From Bacilli bacterium (lineage in GTDB: Bacteria; Bacillota_I; Bacilli_A; RF39; UBA660): a DNA stretch of 47,428 bases. Under the pieces are notes generated by a model, which saw nothing but the letters and a program-made list of their open reading frames with translations, was not told the DNA's origin and made no database searches. The stretch lies in NCBI GenBank assembly GCA_017428495.1, contig JAFRQS010000018.1:1-47428 (forward strand), written 5' to 3'. Positions 31,964 through 40,041 of this stretch are shown in pieces (the stretch's first letter is position 1; every line of letters begins with the position of its first letter). The translations under genes and the position numbers were made by a program.

Positions 31964-32353
31964 ATGAATATAAATGATATGAATTTTATTAATTCAGAAG
32001 CATATAAAAATTTTATAAAGATAAATTCAAGTACAGGTGGGCTTAGAGTAAGAGCGTACGCTGCTTCACAAGCTGTTCCAATAAGTGGATTAAAAGTAGT
32101 GGTTACTACAACTATAGAAAATAATAATGTTACTTTTTTTGAAGGATATACAAATGAATCTGGTATAACAGATAAAATAATACTTCCAGCACCTAAACTA
32201 AATAATGATAATTTGGTAACACCTAATACTACAAAATACATAATTACTACTACATATAATAATAAAAAACAAGTATATGAAGTTAATATGTATGAGAATG
32301 TATGCGTAATTCAAAATGTAAATGTAGTTCCTAATATGATGGAGGATATATAA
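31964..32353 (+). CDS. Small beta-rich protein (carboxypeptidase-regulatory/Cna-B-like, tentative)
   Basis: 129 residues, with AGGAGG before ATG 31964. Thr/Asn/Val-rich with the pattern GLRVRAYAASQAVPISGLKV, then a GYTNESGITDKIILP segment, as in beta-sandwich domains that carry an extensible 'tag' (transthyretin-like or carboxypeptidase-regulatory fold). No signal peptide. It overlaps the next gene by one base and sits between LysM and SpoIID-like genes, an arrangement I recall from spore-forming Clostridia where these three occur together. Function unknown. Confidence 0.6.
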   Translation: MNINDMNFINSEAYKNFIKINSSTGGLRVRAYAASQAVPISGLKVVVTTTIENNNVTFFEGYTNESGITDKIILPAPKLNNDNLVTPNTTKYIITTTYNNKKQVYEVNMYENVCVIQNVNVVPNMMEDI

Positions 32354-33696
32354 TGGCTGTTAGATATCCAATTGTACCGAACAATATAACAGTTCATTTG
32401 GGAGAACCAGATAAACCAGCAAGGAATATAACAATTCCTTTTACTGATTATATTGCTAATGTAGCATCTTCAGAAATATATCCAACATGGCCTACTAATG
32501 CTTTGATTGCTAATATATATGCTATTATATCTTTTACAATGAATAGAATTTATAATGAATGGTATAGAAGTAAAGGATATGATTTTGATATTACTTCATC
32601 TCCAATATATGATCAAACGTATATAGAAAATAAATCTACATATGAAAATATAGATGATATAGTAGATGAAATCTTTAATAATTATGTTGTAAAAGGTAAT
32701 CAAATACAACCATATTTTACAAGATATTGTGATGGTAGAATTACTAAATGTGATGGGCTTTCACAGTGGGGAAGTGTCTCTTTAGCAAATCAAGGCAAGA
32801 CCCCATTACAAATATTACAATATTATTATGGTAATGATATTAATATTAAATATGATGCTCCAGTGAAAGATGTTACTGAAGGATATCCTGGTTATGAAAT
32901 AGGACTTGGAGTAGCAGGAAATCCTGTGCTTGCTATTCAAAGGGATTTAAGAAGAATAAGACAAAATTATCCGGCTATACCTGATATTACAAATACATTA
33001 GGTATATATGATGATGAAACTGTAGCAGCGGTAAAGAAGTTTCAGGAAATATTTAATTTGCCAGTAACTGGTGTAGTAGATAAAGGAACATGGTATAAAA
33101 TAAAGTATGTATATACAAGTGTAAAGAAATTGTCAGATTTATATTCTGAAGGATTAAGTGTAAATGAGGCTACATTTCTTTATACTGATGAAGTTAAATA
33201 TGGAGATACTGGAATAGAAGTACAATATATTCATTATTATTTGGATGCTTTAGGTTTTTTAGATAAAGATATTCCAAGGTTACCATTAAATTCTATATAT
33301 AATAATAATTCAATAGCGATGGTAAAAGCTTTTCAAGAAAAGTATAATTTGCCAGTAACAGGAATATTTACATATAGAGATTGGCTAGTACTTAGAAATG
33401 CTTATGATAATATATTAAAATCATTTCCAAAAGAGTATCAATCTTATGTTGATGAGTTATATCCAGATTATTTTTTGACAAGAGGTGTAACTGGTAATGA
33501 TGTAAAACGTTTTCAAAATTTTCTGTTAAAAATATGTAAATATGACAAATCAATTCCTGGAGTGAGGGTAAATGGAATTTTTGATGAATTAACAGAAAAA
33601 TCAGTAAAAAAACTACAAAAAGATTATGGCTTTGATATAAATGGTATAGTTGGTCCATTATTATGGAAAAAAGTAGTAGAATTATCTAAAAGATAA
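32353..33696 (+). CDS. SpoIID/LytB-like protein with three peptidoglycan-binding repeats
   Basis: 447 residues. The N-terminal ~170 residues contain a SpoIID-like segment: VASSEIYPTWP, then ANIYAIISFTMNR, and YCDGRITKCDGLSQWGSV followed by PLQILQYYYG. SpoIID proteins are lytic transglycosylases that cleave peptidoglycan during engulfment. Three PG-binding-1 domains follow (about 190-255, 290-345 and 380-445), each with an IDxxGxF..T..AVK.FQ-type helix and VTGxVxxxTW. No signal peptide is visible. The gene is the third of the LysM/beta-rich/SpoIID set and overlaps the second. Confidence 0.75.
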   Translation: MAVRYPIVPNNITVHLGEPDKPARNITIPFTDYIANVASSEIYPTWPTNALIANIYAIISFTMNRIYNEWYRSKGYDFDITSSPIYDQTYIENKSTYENIDDIVDEIFNNYVVKGNQIQPYFTRYCDGRITKCDGLSQWGSVSLANQGKTPLQILQYYYGNDINIKYDAPVKDVTEGYPGYEIGLGVAGNPVLAIQRDLRRIRQNYPAIPDITNTLGIYDDETVAAVKKFQEIFNLPVTGVVDKGTWYKIKYVYTSVKKLSDLYSEGLSVNEATFLYTDEVKYGDTGIEVQYIHYYLDALGFLDKDIPRLPLNSIYNNNSIAMVKAFQEKYNLPVTGIFTYRDWLVLRNAYDNILKSFPKEYQSYVDELYPDYFLTRGVTGNDVKRFQNFLLKICKYDKSIPGVRVNGIFDELTEKSVKKLQKDYGFDINGIVGPLLWKKVVELSKR

Positions 33697-33728
33697 GTAT
33701 TTTATAATAAATTTAGTTAAGACTATTT

Positions 33729-35009
33729 ATGATGAATATGAAAAAAGAATTTAATGATAATTTAAAAAAATTTATAATAAAATCTACATGTTCTTTTACA
33801 TGTGTAAAAGAAATAGAAGAGAAACTAAAAGAAAAAGGCTACAAGGAATTATTAGAACAAGATGTATGGAAATTAAATGGTAATAAATTTTATATAATTC
33901 GTAATGATGCATCTATTATTGCAATAGAATTACCAGAAAGAAAAAGTAATGTATTTTCAATTATAACTACACACTGTGATACTCCATCTTTACTATTAAA
34001 GCCTAATGGAGCATATAAAAAAGAGAATTATTTAAAATATAATGTTATGCCATATGGAGGATTATTAAATTATGGATGGTTAGATCATCCACTATCTTTA
34101 GCAGGTAGAATAATAGTAAAAAAAGATAACAAATTAAAAACAAAAATAATAGACTTTAAAAAGACTATGTTAATAGTTCCAAGTGTAGCAATACATGAAA
34201 AAACTGATTCAAATACTAATCTAGATTTAAATATGCAGATAGATTTACAACCAATAATTTCTTTATCAAATAAAAATACTTGGGATGATATATTAAAAAA
34301 AGAAGTAAAAGATGAAATAATTGATTATGATTTATTTGCATATAATAATATTGAACCAGTATTTATAGGTAAAAGTAATGAGATATTAGTATCTCCAAGG
34401 ATAGATAATTTAACTAGTGTATATAGTGGGTTAGAAAGTTTTTTAAATAGTAAAAGTGATAATATAAAAGTTTTTTGTAGTTTTAATAATGAAGAGATTG
34501 GAAGTTTAACTATAGAGGGTGCTGATAGTAACTTTTTGATTGATATATTGAAGAGAATATCATCGCATTTAAATATTGATATAGCATCTTCTTTATCTAA
34601 TTCATTCATCATAAGTTCAGACAATACACATGCAATACATCCAAATCATACTGAATATGCAGATGATACAGGAGTGTGTTATCTAGGAGATGGAGTAGCA
34701 ATAATTAAAGAAGAAGTATCTACTACAAATGCATTATCTTCATCAATTATTAAAGCATTATGCAATAAACATAAGATAAAATATCAGGATTCTACTGCAA
34801 AAAATGATATTAGTGGAGGCTCTACATTAAGTGGTATTAGTTTAAGACATGTAAGCGTAATGTCTATTGATGTAGGAATACCACAACTTGCGATGCATTC
34901 ATCAATTGAAACATGCTCAACTAAAGATATATATGAATTATATAAAATGATGTATATATTTTATGAATCAAATATAAAAATAAAAAAAGGAAATATTGAA
35001 ATTAATTAA
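33729..35009 (+). CDS. M18 family aminopeptidase
   Basis: 426 residues. M18 enzymes are cytosolic dinuclear zinc peptidases that remove N-terminal acidic or neutral residues. Seen: TTHCDTPS with metal ligand His82 and Asp84, YGGLLNYGWLDHPLSLAGR, RIDNLTSVYSGLES, catalytic NNEEIGS, SSDNTHAIHPNH and QLAMHSSIE with the last ligand. Length is normal. The start is weakly marked: ATG 33729 with no good ribosome binding site, and ATG 33732 or 33738 could also serve. Confidence 0.93.
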   Translation: MMNMKKEFNDNLKKFIIKSTCSFTCVKEIEEKLKEKGYKELLEQDVWKLNGNKFYIIRNDASIIAIELPERKSNVFSIITTHCDTPSLLLKPNGAYKKENYLKYNVMPYGGLLNYGWLDHPLSLAGRIIVKKDNKLKTKIIDFKKTMLIVPSVAIHEKTDSNTNLDLNMQIDLQPIISLSNKNTWDDILKKEVKDEIIDYDLFAYNNIEPVFIGKSNEILVSPRIDNLTSVYSGLESFLNSKSDNIKVFCSFNNEEIGSLTIEGADSNFLIDILKRISSHLNIDIASSLSNSFIISSDNTHAIHPNHTEYADDTGVCYLGDGVAIIKEEVSTTNALSSSIIKALCNKHKIKYQDSTAKNDISGGSTLSGISLRHVSVMSIDVGIPQLAMHSSIETCSTKDIYELYKMMYIFYESNIKIKKGNIEIN

Positions 35010-35020
35010 TATTTCCTTTT
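34989..35020. terminator. Bidirectional terminator between the M18 gene and the CotF-like pair
   Basis: GGAAATATT (34989-34997) pairs exactly with AATATTTCC (35008-35016), with A and T runs outside. Confidence 0.85.
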
Positions 35021-35264
35021 AATTATTCTTAACACTATTTAATGTTTGCTTTATCTTTTTAGAATCTATATTGCTTATTGTGTACCATCCATAATTAGTC
35101 ATTTCATCATATGTTCTTTCTTGATGTTTAATTGTTTCATCTAAACCTAGTTTTAAAGTATCTCTTACATCTGGATTAGAACTTTCTAAAGTACCATGTA
35201 CATAAACTTCTACTGTACTTTTAAGTACTAATAGATAATTTTCCATTAATAATTGATCATTCAT
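35019..35264 (-). CDS. CotF-like spore-coat-family protein
   Basis: 81 residues. The pattern LVLKSTVEVYVHGTLESSNP then VRDTLKLGLDETIKHQERTY and MTNYGWYTI matches the Coat F family (helical bundle: long helix with SSNPxVR, ending in a GWY motif). These proteins are coat components in Bacillus and also occur in many non-sporulating Bacillota (family knowledge). Start codon ATG 35264 overlaps the 3' end of the upstream gene by 8 nt, so the pair is coupled. Confidence 0.75.
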   Translation of the reverse strand: MNDQLLMENYLLVLKSTVEVYVHGTLESSNPDVRDTLKLGLDETIKHQERTYDEMTNYGWYTISNIDSKKIKQTLNSVKNN

Positions 35265-35448
35265 TTGATTTCTCCTTTAGCATAATCATAAGTTTTTCCT
35301 GCATACTTTCATGCTTTTTAATTTCTTTTTTTAAAAAAGATACTAGGTTTTCATCTTCTAAAAAATTAATGGTTTCATTACAAATAGCAATTATATTTTT
35401 TTCATGAAGAATTGCATCTTCAACATATAATAATTCTTTTTCTGTCAT
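35257..35448 (-). CDS. Small CotF-like partner protein
   Basis: 63 residues with an LLYVEDAILHEKNI motif and a second helix FLKKEIKKHESMQEKL, like the first two helices of the Coat F bundle. GGAGGTATT precedes ATG 35448 on the minus strand. Its end overlaps the start of the 81-residue gene. The two proteins together cover the length of one longer CotF-type protein and may pair (inference). Confidence 0.65.
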   Translation of the reverse strand: MTEKELLYVEDAILHEKNIIAICNETINFLEDENLVSFLKKEIKKHESMQEKLMIMLKEKSNE

Positions 35449-35494
35449 AATACCTCCTGGTATTAGTATGGATAATTATTTGTAATTTAAACAC

Positions 35495-35522
35495 AAAAAA
35501 AGACTAATAATTAGTCTTTTTT
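35495..35522. terminator. Terminator upstream of the CotF-like pair, end of the 136-residue gene
   Basis: AAAGACTAA (35499-35507), loop TAA, TTAGTCTTT (35511-35519), with A/T runs outside on both sides; it serves the minus-strand gene 35530-35940. Confidence 0.8.
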
Positions 35523-35529
35523 AATATTG

Positions 35530-35940
35530 TTACTTCTTTAAGCTCTTTTTGATTTCAGCAGTGTTTTTCCAAATCATTACAGTAATTAGTATTAATTCAT
35601 AGATAATTCTAGCAATTAAATTACCAAAAATTAATGTAACAACAAATGATAAGAAACTATAGCTTATAAGTGAAAATGAACTTAAAGTTATAAATATTAC
35701 TACAAATATGTATGCTATTTTAAGTATAGATTCGATAAGCATTGTATCAAAATTTAAGAAACTTTTTAGCCATTTTAAGAATTTACTATCTGTTTTTACT
35801 TCTTTTTTTACAAATAAGAAATATACTAGAAAGCATCCAACGGCTGCAAGAATTAGTGATACTAATGTCCATACTGCGCTACCCATACTTACATCTATGC
35901 GAGGTGCCATACCAGTAGTAACAAAGTTATTACCTAACAT
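35530..35940 (-). CDS. Membrane protein (possibly DUF4282-like)
   Basis: 136 residues with three membrane helices (about 22-45, 70-90 and 98-125) and a Lys-rich loop and end. The last helix, ARIIYELILITVMIWKNTAEI, resembles the end of DUF4282 proteins, but the match is loose. AAAGGAG precedes ATG 35940 on the minus strand. It has its own terminator and is divergent from the SufU-NUDIX gene. Confidence 0.65.
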   Translation of the reverse strand: MLGNNFVTTGMAPRIDVSMGSAVWTLVSLILAAVGCFLVYFLFVKKEVKTDSKFLKWLKSFLNFDTMLIESILKIAYIFVVIFITLSSFSLISYSFLSFVVTLIFGNLIARIIYELILITVMIWKNTAEIKKSLKK

Positions 35941-35987
35941 AACAATACTCCTTTCATAATATAATCATACCATAAAAATTAATAATA

Positions 35988-35996
35988 TGGTATAAT
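35988..35996 (+). promoter_or_regulatory. Extended -10 promoter of the SufU-NUDIX operon
   Basis: TGGTATAAT at 35988-35996; the ribosome binding site TTGGTGAT lies a few bases downstream, so the leader is very short. Confidence 0.6.
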
Positions 35997-36012
35997 TATT
36001 TTGGTGATTTAT

Positions 36013-36837
36013 ATGGATAATAATATAAAAAGGACTATAATTTTGGATAATTATGAAAATCCTTATAACAAGGGATTAACTAATGATAAAGATTATTGTA
36101 TAGTAAATGCTAATAATGAATCATGTATAGATAATTTTGATTTAGAAATAAAAGTAGAAAATAATGTAATAAAAGATATGCATTTTGATGGAGAAGGGTG
36201 TGCAATATCAACAAGTTCCACATCTATAATGTTAAAATTATTAATTGGTAAAACTATAGATGAGGCTATTAAAATAATTGAAGAATATGAAAAGATGATA
36301 GATGAAAAAGAATATGATGAAAATATTCTTGAAGAGGCTATTGTATATAGTGATGTATATAAGCAACCAAGTAGAAAAAAATGTGCATTACTTTCCTATG
36401 TAAATTTAAAAAAATATTTATTAAGTTTAAAAAAGAGAATTGGTGCAAGAGCAGTAATATTTGATGGTGATAAAGTTTATTTGATGTTTAGAAGAAAGAA
36501 AGGTAAAGAATATTATGTATTACCTGGTGGTGGAGTAGAAATTGGAGAAACTTTAGAGGATACTGTTAAAAGAGAATTAAAAGAAGAGTTTAGTGTAGAT
36601 ATAAAAATAATTGGATATTTAGGTACAGATGTAAATGATCCAGTTATAAATCATTTCTTTCATTGTGAAATATTAAATGGAACTCCTATTTTAGGTGGAG
36701 AAGAATTAGAAAATAATTCAGAAGATAACTACTATGAAATAAGAGAGTTAAATATAAATGATATTGATAATTATACTGTTTATGGTAAGGAAATGATTAT
36801 TAAAGCATTGAATAAGGATTATAAAGATTATGTTTGA
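36013..36837 (+). CDS. SufU/IscU-like scaffold domain fused to a NUDIX hydrolase domain
   Basis: 274 residues from ATG 36013 (TTG 36001 is not preferred). Residues about 1-140 match a SufU-type Fe-S scaffold/sulfur acceptor: NNESCIDNFDLEI (Cys38), GEGCAISTSSTSIM (Cys63), PSRKKCALLSY (Cys124), the three zinc or cluster ligands, plus the Asp two residues after Cys38. The usual NPxCGD is NESCID. Residues about 145-274 are a NUDIX domain with GGGVEIGETLEDTVKREL then KEEFSV, which fits GX5EX7REUXEE except for Ser at the last Gly. The frame is continuous. A cysteine desulfurase that could feed the SufU half lies at 17339. The fusion's purpose is unknown. Confidence 0.85.
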   Translation: MDNNIKRTIILDNYENPYNKGLTNDKDYCIVNANNESCIDNFDLEIKVENNVIKDMHFDGEGCAISTSSTSIMLKLLIGKTIDEAIKIIEEYEKMIDEKEYDENILEEAIVYSDVYKQPSRKKCALLSYVNLKKYLLSLKKRIGARAVIFDGDKVYLMFRRKKGKEYYVLPGGGVEIGETLEDTVKRELKEEFSVDIKIIGYLGTDVNDPVINHFFHCEILNGTPILGGEELENNSEDNYYEIRELNINDIDNYTVYGKEMIIKALNKDYKDYV

Positions 36838-37093
36838 TGAAATAATAGATATATCTAAATTGCCAACTATTGATTTACACGGTGAATCTAGTGATATAGC
36901 AAGTGTAATGATTAATGATTTTATAAATGAAAATTTAAAGCAAAAGAAATATTTTATTGCGATAATTCATGGTAAAGGTAGTGGTATATTAAAACATACT
37001 ACAAGTGAAACATTAAGGAATAATAAAAATGTATTGGAGTATAAAATATGTTATTTTAATGATGGTATGACATTAGTTAAACTAAGGAGGTAA
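36830..37093 (+). CDS. Stand-alone Smr domain protein
   Basis: 87 residues. The MutS2-type Smr domain: TIDLHGESSDIASVMI and IIHGKGSGILKH, with the conserved LHG and HGKGSG motifs. Smr domains are nucleases acting on DNA junctions or collided mRNAs on ribosomes (family knowledge). No MutS2 ATPase part is present. It overlaps the SufU-NUDIX gene by 8 nt and precedes recD2 by 1 nt. Confidence 0.88.
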   Translation: MFDEIIDISKLPTIDLHGESSDIASVMINDFINENLKQKKYFIAIIHGKGSGILKHTTSETLRNNKNVLEYKICYFNDGMTLVKLRR

Positions 37094-37094
37094 T

Positions 37095-39299
37095 ATGAAT
37101 TCTTATATTAGGGGAAATATTAGAGAAGTGTTTTATAAAACTGATAAAGGATTTATGGTTGGTATATTTAAAATTAGAGAAACTAATGATAAAGAATTAG
37201 AAGAATATGTTAATAGAACTATTACATTTAGTGGTAATTTTCATGAATTAGTAAATGATAGTGAATATAAATTTTATGGGGAAACAACTAATCATCCAAA
37301 ATATGGATTTCAATTTAAAGTTAATTATTATGAAAAATTAATACCAGAAGAAAAAGATAGTATTATTACTTTTTTATCATCTGGTATATTTCCTGGTGTA
37401 GGAGTTAAAACAGCTACTAAAATAGTAGAAAAATTAGGTGATAATACTTTAGATTTAATATTAGAAGATTATAATAATTTACTTATGATACCATCAATTA
37501 AAGAAGAAAAAGCAAAGATGATATATGATATTTTATATAATGAACAATTGAGTTATAAAACAGTTTTATATCTGGAAGAAAAGGGGTTTTCTGTAAGTGA
37601 TTCAGTTAAAATATATGAAATATATAAAGAAAAAACAATAGAAGTAATTGAAAACAATATCTATGATGTAATAAGTAAAGTGTCTGGTATTGGATTTTTA
37701 ACAATAGATAGAATTGCTTTAAAATTAGGAATAGAAAAAGATGATGAAAGAAGAATACTTTCTTGTATTTTATATGCAATGTATGATTTATGTTTAACTA
37801 CAGGTAACACTTATGCATCTTTTAATGAAATATATTTAAAAACATATAAATATTTGGATATAAATATAGATATTTCTACTTTTGAATATTATATTTTAAA
37901 ATTAAATAAGAGTAATGATGTAATAATTTTAGATGATAAATATATATTAAAAAATATTTATGATGTAGAAACATCTATTAGTAATAAAATATCTATATTA
38001 ACTAAATATCCACCTAAAGAAATTAAGGGTTTAGATGGTGTTTTAGATATGTTAGAAAGTGTATTTGAAATAAAATATAATGAGTTACAAAGGAAAGCTA
38101 TAAAAAGCTCATTAGAGAATAGAATAAATATAATCACAGGTGGGCCAGGTACAGGTAAAACTACAATAATTAAAGGAATTGTAGAAGCTTATAAACAAAT
38201 AGAAAAAATTACAGATGATAAATTAATAAATGATATGGTTTTATTAGCACCTACGGGTAGAGCTGCAAGAAGAATAATGGAAGCTACTAATTTTAGCGCT
38301 TTTACAATACATAAATTTTTAAAATGGGATAAAGAAACTGATACTTTTCAAATAAATAAATTTAATAAGAGCGATGCTAAGATAGTAATAATTGATGAAT
38401 CATCTATGGTAGATATATTTTTATTTAATAGTCTATTAGAAGGGTTGAATGATGATGTAAGAATAATATTGGTAGGAGATTATAATCAATTGCCGAGTGT
38501 ACTTCCAGGCCAAATATTAAAGGATTTAATAGATAGTGATGTAGTGCCTACTATAAAATTAAATTTATTATATAGACAAAAGGAAGATTCATATATTATT
38601 AATTTATCTAAAGAAGTAAATGATGGATATTTAAGTGATGATTTTGTGTCTAAAAAAGGTGACTATAATTTTATAGAAGTACCTAAAGATGGAATAAATT
38701 CAATTACTTGTGAACTATGTAAAAAGGCTTTAGAAAAAGGCTATAATTACAATCAAATACAAGTATTGATACCGATGTATAGAGGCGTGAACGGCATTGA
38801 TAATTTGAATAATAAATTACAAGAAATATTTAATCCAAAAGATGAAAATAAAGATGAATTTATTCATAATGACATTACTTTTAGAGAAGGAGATAAAGTA
38901 TTACAAACCAAAAATATTAATGATTTAGAAATATCTAATGGTGATATAGGTATTATTGATTCAATAACTAAAACTGTTAATAATGTGTCTGCAATAATTA
39001 ATTTTGATGGTGTTGTAGTTGAATTTAATAAGAAAAATTTTGATGATTTAAGACTTGGGTATGCTATAAGTATACATAAAAGTCAAGGAAGTGAATTTGA
39101 TTTGGTTATAATGCCTATGGATATGTCATTTAGAAGGATGTTATATAGAAAATTACTTTACACTGGGATTACAAGAGCTAAAAAATCGCTTACATTAGTG
39201 GGGGAAAAAGAAGCATTTATATATGGAGTTTCTAGGATTGAAGAGGAAAGTAGACATACTCTTTTATGTAACTTTTTGAAAGATAGTATAAATTTTTAG
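37095..39299 (+). CDS. recD2: RecD2-type DNA helicase (SF1)
   Basis: 734 residues, AGGAGG before ATG 37095. RecD2 is a 5'-3' helicase of RecBC-less bacteria that helps replication forks and repair. Seen: N-terminal OB-like part, tandem helix-hairpin-helix (IFPGVGVKTATKIVEKLG, about 95-112), Walker A TGGPGTGKTT (about 348-357), IIDESSMVD, LVGDYNQLPSV, LYRQ, and the C-terminal YAISIHKSQGSEFD with the GITRAKK motif. Length matches the family. It is the last gene of the SufU-NUDIX/Smr operon. Confidence 0.95.
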   Translation: MNSYIRGNIREVFYKTDKGFMVGIFKIRETNDKELEEYVNRTITFSGNFHELVNDSEYKFYGETTNHPKYGFQFKVNYYEKLIPEEKDSIITFLSSGIFPGVGVKTATKIVEKLGDNTLDLILEDYNNLLMIPSIKEEKAKMIYDILYNEQLSYKTVLYLEEKGFSVSDSVKIYEIYKEKTIEVIENNIYDVISKVSGIGFLTIDRIALKLGIEKDDERRILSCILYAMYDLCLTTGNTYASFNEIYLKTYKYLDINIDISTFEYYILKLNKSNDVIILDDKYILKNIYDVETSISNKISILTKYPPKEIKGLDGVLDMLESVFEIKYNELQRKAIKSSLENRINIITGGPGTGKTTIIKGIVEAYKQIEKITDDKLINDMVLLAPTGRAARRIMEATNFSAFTIHKFLKWDKETDTFQINKFNKSDAKIVIIDESSMVDIFLFNSLLEGLNDDVRIILVGDYNQLPSVLPGQILKDLIDSDVVPTIKLNLLYRQKEDSYIINLSKEVNDGYLSDDFVSKKGDYNFIEVPKDGINSITCELCKKALEKGYNYNQIQVLIPMYRGVNGIDNLNNKLQEIFNPKDENKDEFIHNDITFREGDKVLQTKNINDLEISNGDIGIIDSITKTVNNVSAIINFDGVVVEFNKKNFDDLRLGYAISIHKSQGSEFDLVIMPMDMSFRRMLYRKLLYTGITRAKKSLTLVGEKEAFIYGVSRIEEESRHTLLCNFLKDSINF

Positions 39300-39348
39300 A
39301 ATTAGTAAAGACTAATATTGGTATACCAAAGACTATAGAGGTGATTTT

Positions 39349-39495
39349 ATGAGTTTAAAAAATGGAATAATGTATACAATGTTAGGCGGAATGGCTGTTT
39401 TAGGGTATTTAAAGTATAAAGATGGTACTCTAGAAAGAACTATTAAGAACATGAAACCTATGATGGAAAGTGCATTAGAAAATCTAAAAAAATAG
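39349..39495 (+). CDS. Small membrane protein, 48 residues
   Basis: MSLKNGIMYTMLGGMAVLG starts a protein with one short membrane helix (about 6-20) and a Lys/Met-rich amphipathic tail ending ENLKK. GAGGTGATTTT lies upstream of ATG 39349, and a terminator follows. It is shorter than the usual gene-calling cut-off. The family is unknown; it recalls small YtxH-type membrane proteins. Confidence 0.7.
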   Translation: MSLKNGIMYTMLGGMAVLGYLKYKDGTLERTIKNMKPMMESALENLKK

Positions 39496-39504
39496 TCTGT
39501 AAAA

Positions 39505-39529
39505 AAACAACAAAAAAGTTGTTTTTTTT
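39505..39529 (+). terminator. Terminator after the 48-residue gene
   Basis: AAACAAC (39505-39511), loop of A, GTTGTTT (39518-39524), T run. Confidence 0.8.
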
Positions 39530-39559
39530 ATGCTTTTTATGGCAAAAAATAAAGCATTA

Positions 39560-39568
39560 TGGTATAAT
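39560..39568 (+). promoter_or_regulatory. Extended -10 promoter of the DUF5082-like/giant protein operon
   Basis: TGGTATAAT at 39560-39568, 36 nt before ATG 39605; no clear -35. Confidence 0.6.
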
Positions 39569-39604
39569 TATTAAAGATAGATAGTAAATGATAGGAAGAT
39601 AGAT

Positions 39605-40024
39605 ATGAGTTTGGAAAGTTTAAAAATGGAAAGAAAAGAATTGCGTGAAGATAAAGCAAAGTTGACAGCTTTAAAAACGGCTTTATCCACTCTTAAAGAT
39701 GACGTAAGTAAACTTGTAAGAATTTTTAAAGAAGCATCAGAATCTATAGCACATGCTGGCGAAATAAATGGAGGACCATTTGATGGAGGAAATACTGAAG
39801 AATATGCTGGTGTTATGGAAAAGACAACAGTGGCAATAGAAGGCGCAATTCAATCTGTAGGAAATGATATTACAAAAATTGAACAAAGATTATATATTAT
39901 TGACATTGAAATAGATAAGGAATTGGCTAGATTAAGCAATACTGATGATCCGAAAAAAACTCAAACTCCAAGAAATAATAAAAGCTTAAAAAACTCTAAG
40001 ATTATTTATAATACAATTCAATAG
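39605..40024 (+). CDS. DUF5082-like helical protein (possible T7SS partner)
   Basis: 139 residues, mainly two long helices split by a Gly/Asn/Pro-rich turn (HAGEINGGPFDGGNTEEYAG, about 50-70), a layout of WXG100-like and DUF5082 (YwqH-type) proteins that are encoded just upstream of LXG-type T7SS toxins in Bacillota (family knowledge). No WxG motif is present in the turn. No signal peptide. AGGAAG precedes the ATG. The tail is Lys/Asn-rich. It is 17 nt before the giant gene with the same promoter, so it is probably its partner or chaperone (inference). Confidence 0.6.
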   Translation: MSLESLKMERKELREDKAKLTALKTALSTLKDDVSKLVRIFKEASESIAHAGEINGGPFDGGNTEEYAGVMEKTTVAIEGAIQSVGNDITKIEQRLYIIDIEIDKELARLSNTDDPKKTQTPRNNKSLKNSKIIYNTIQ

Positions 40025-40041
40025 GCAAGGAAGTGAACACG

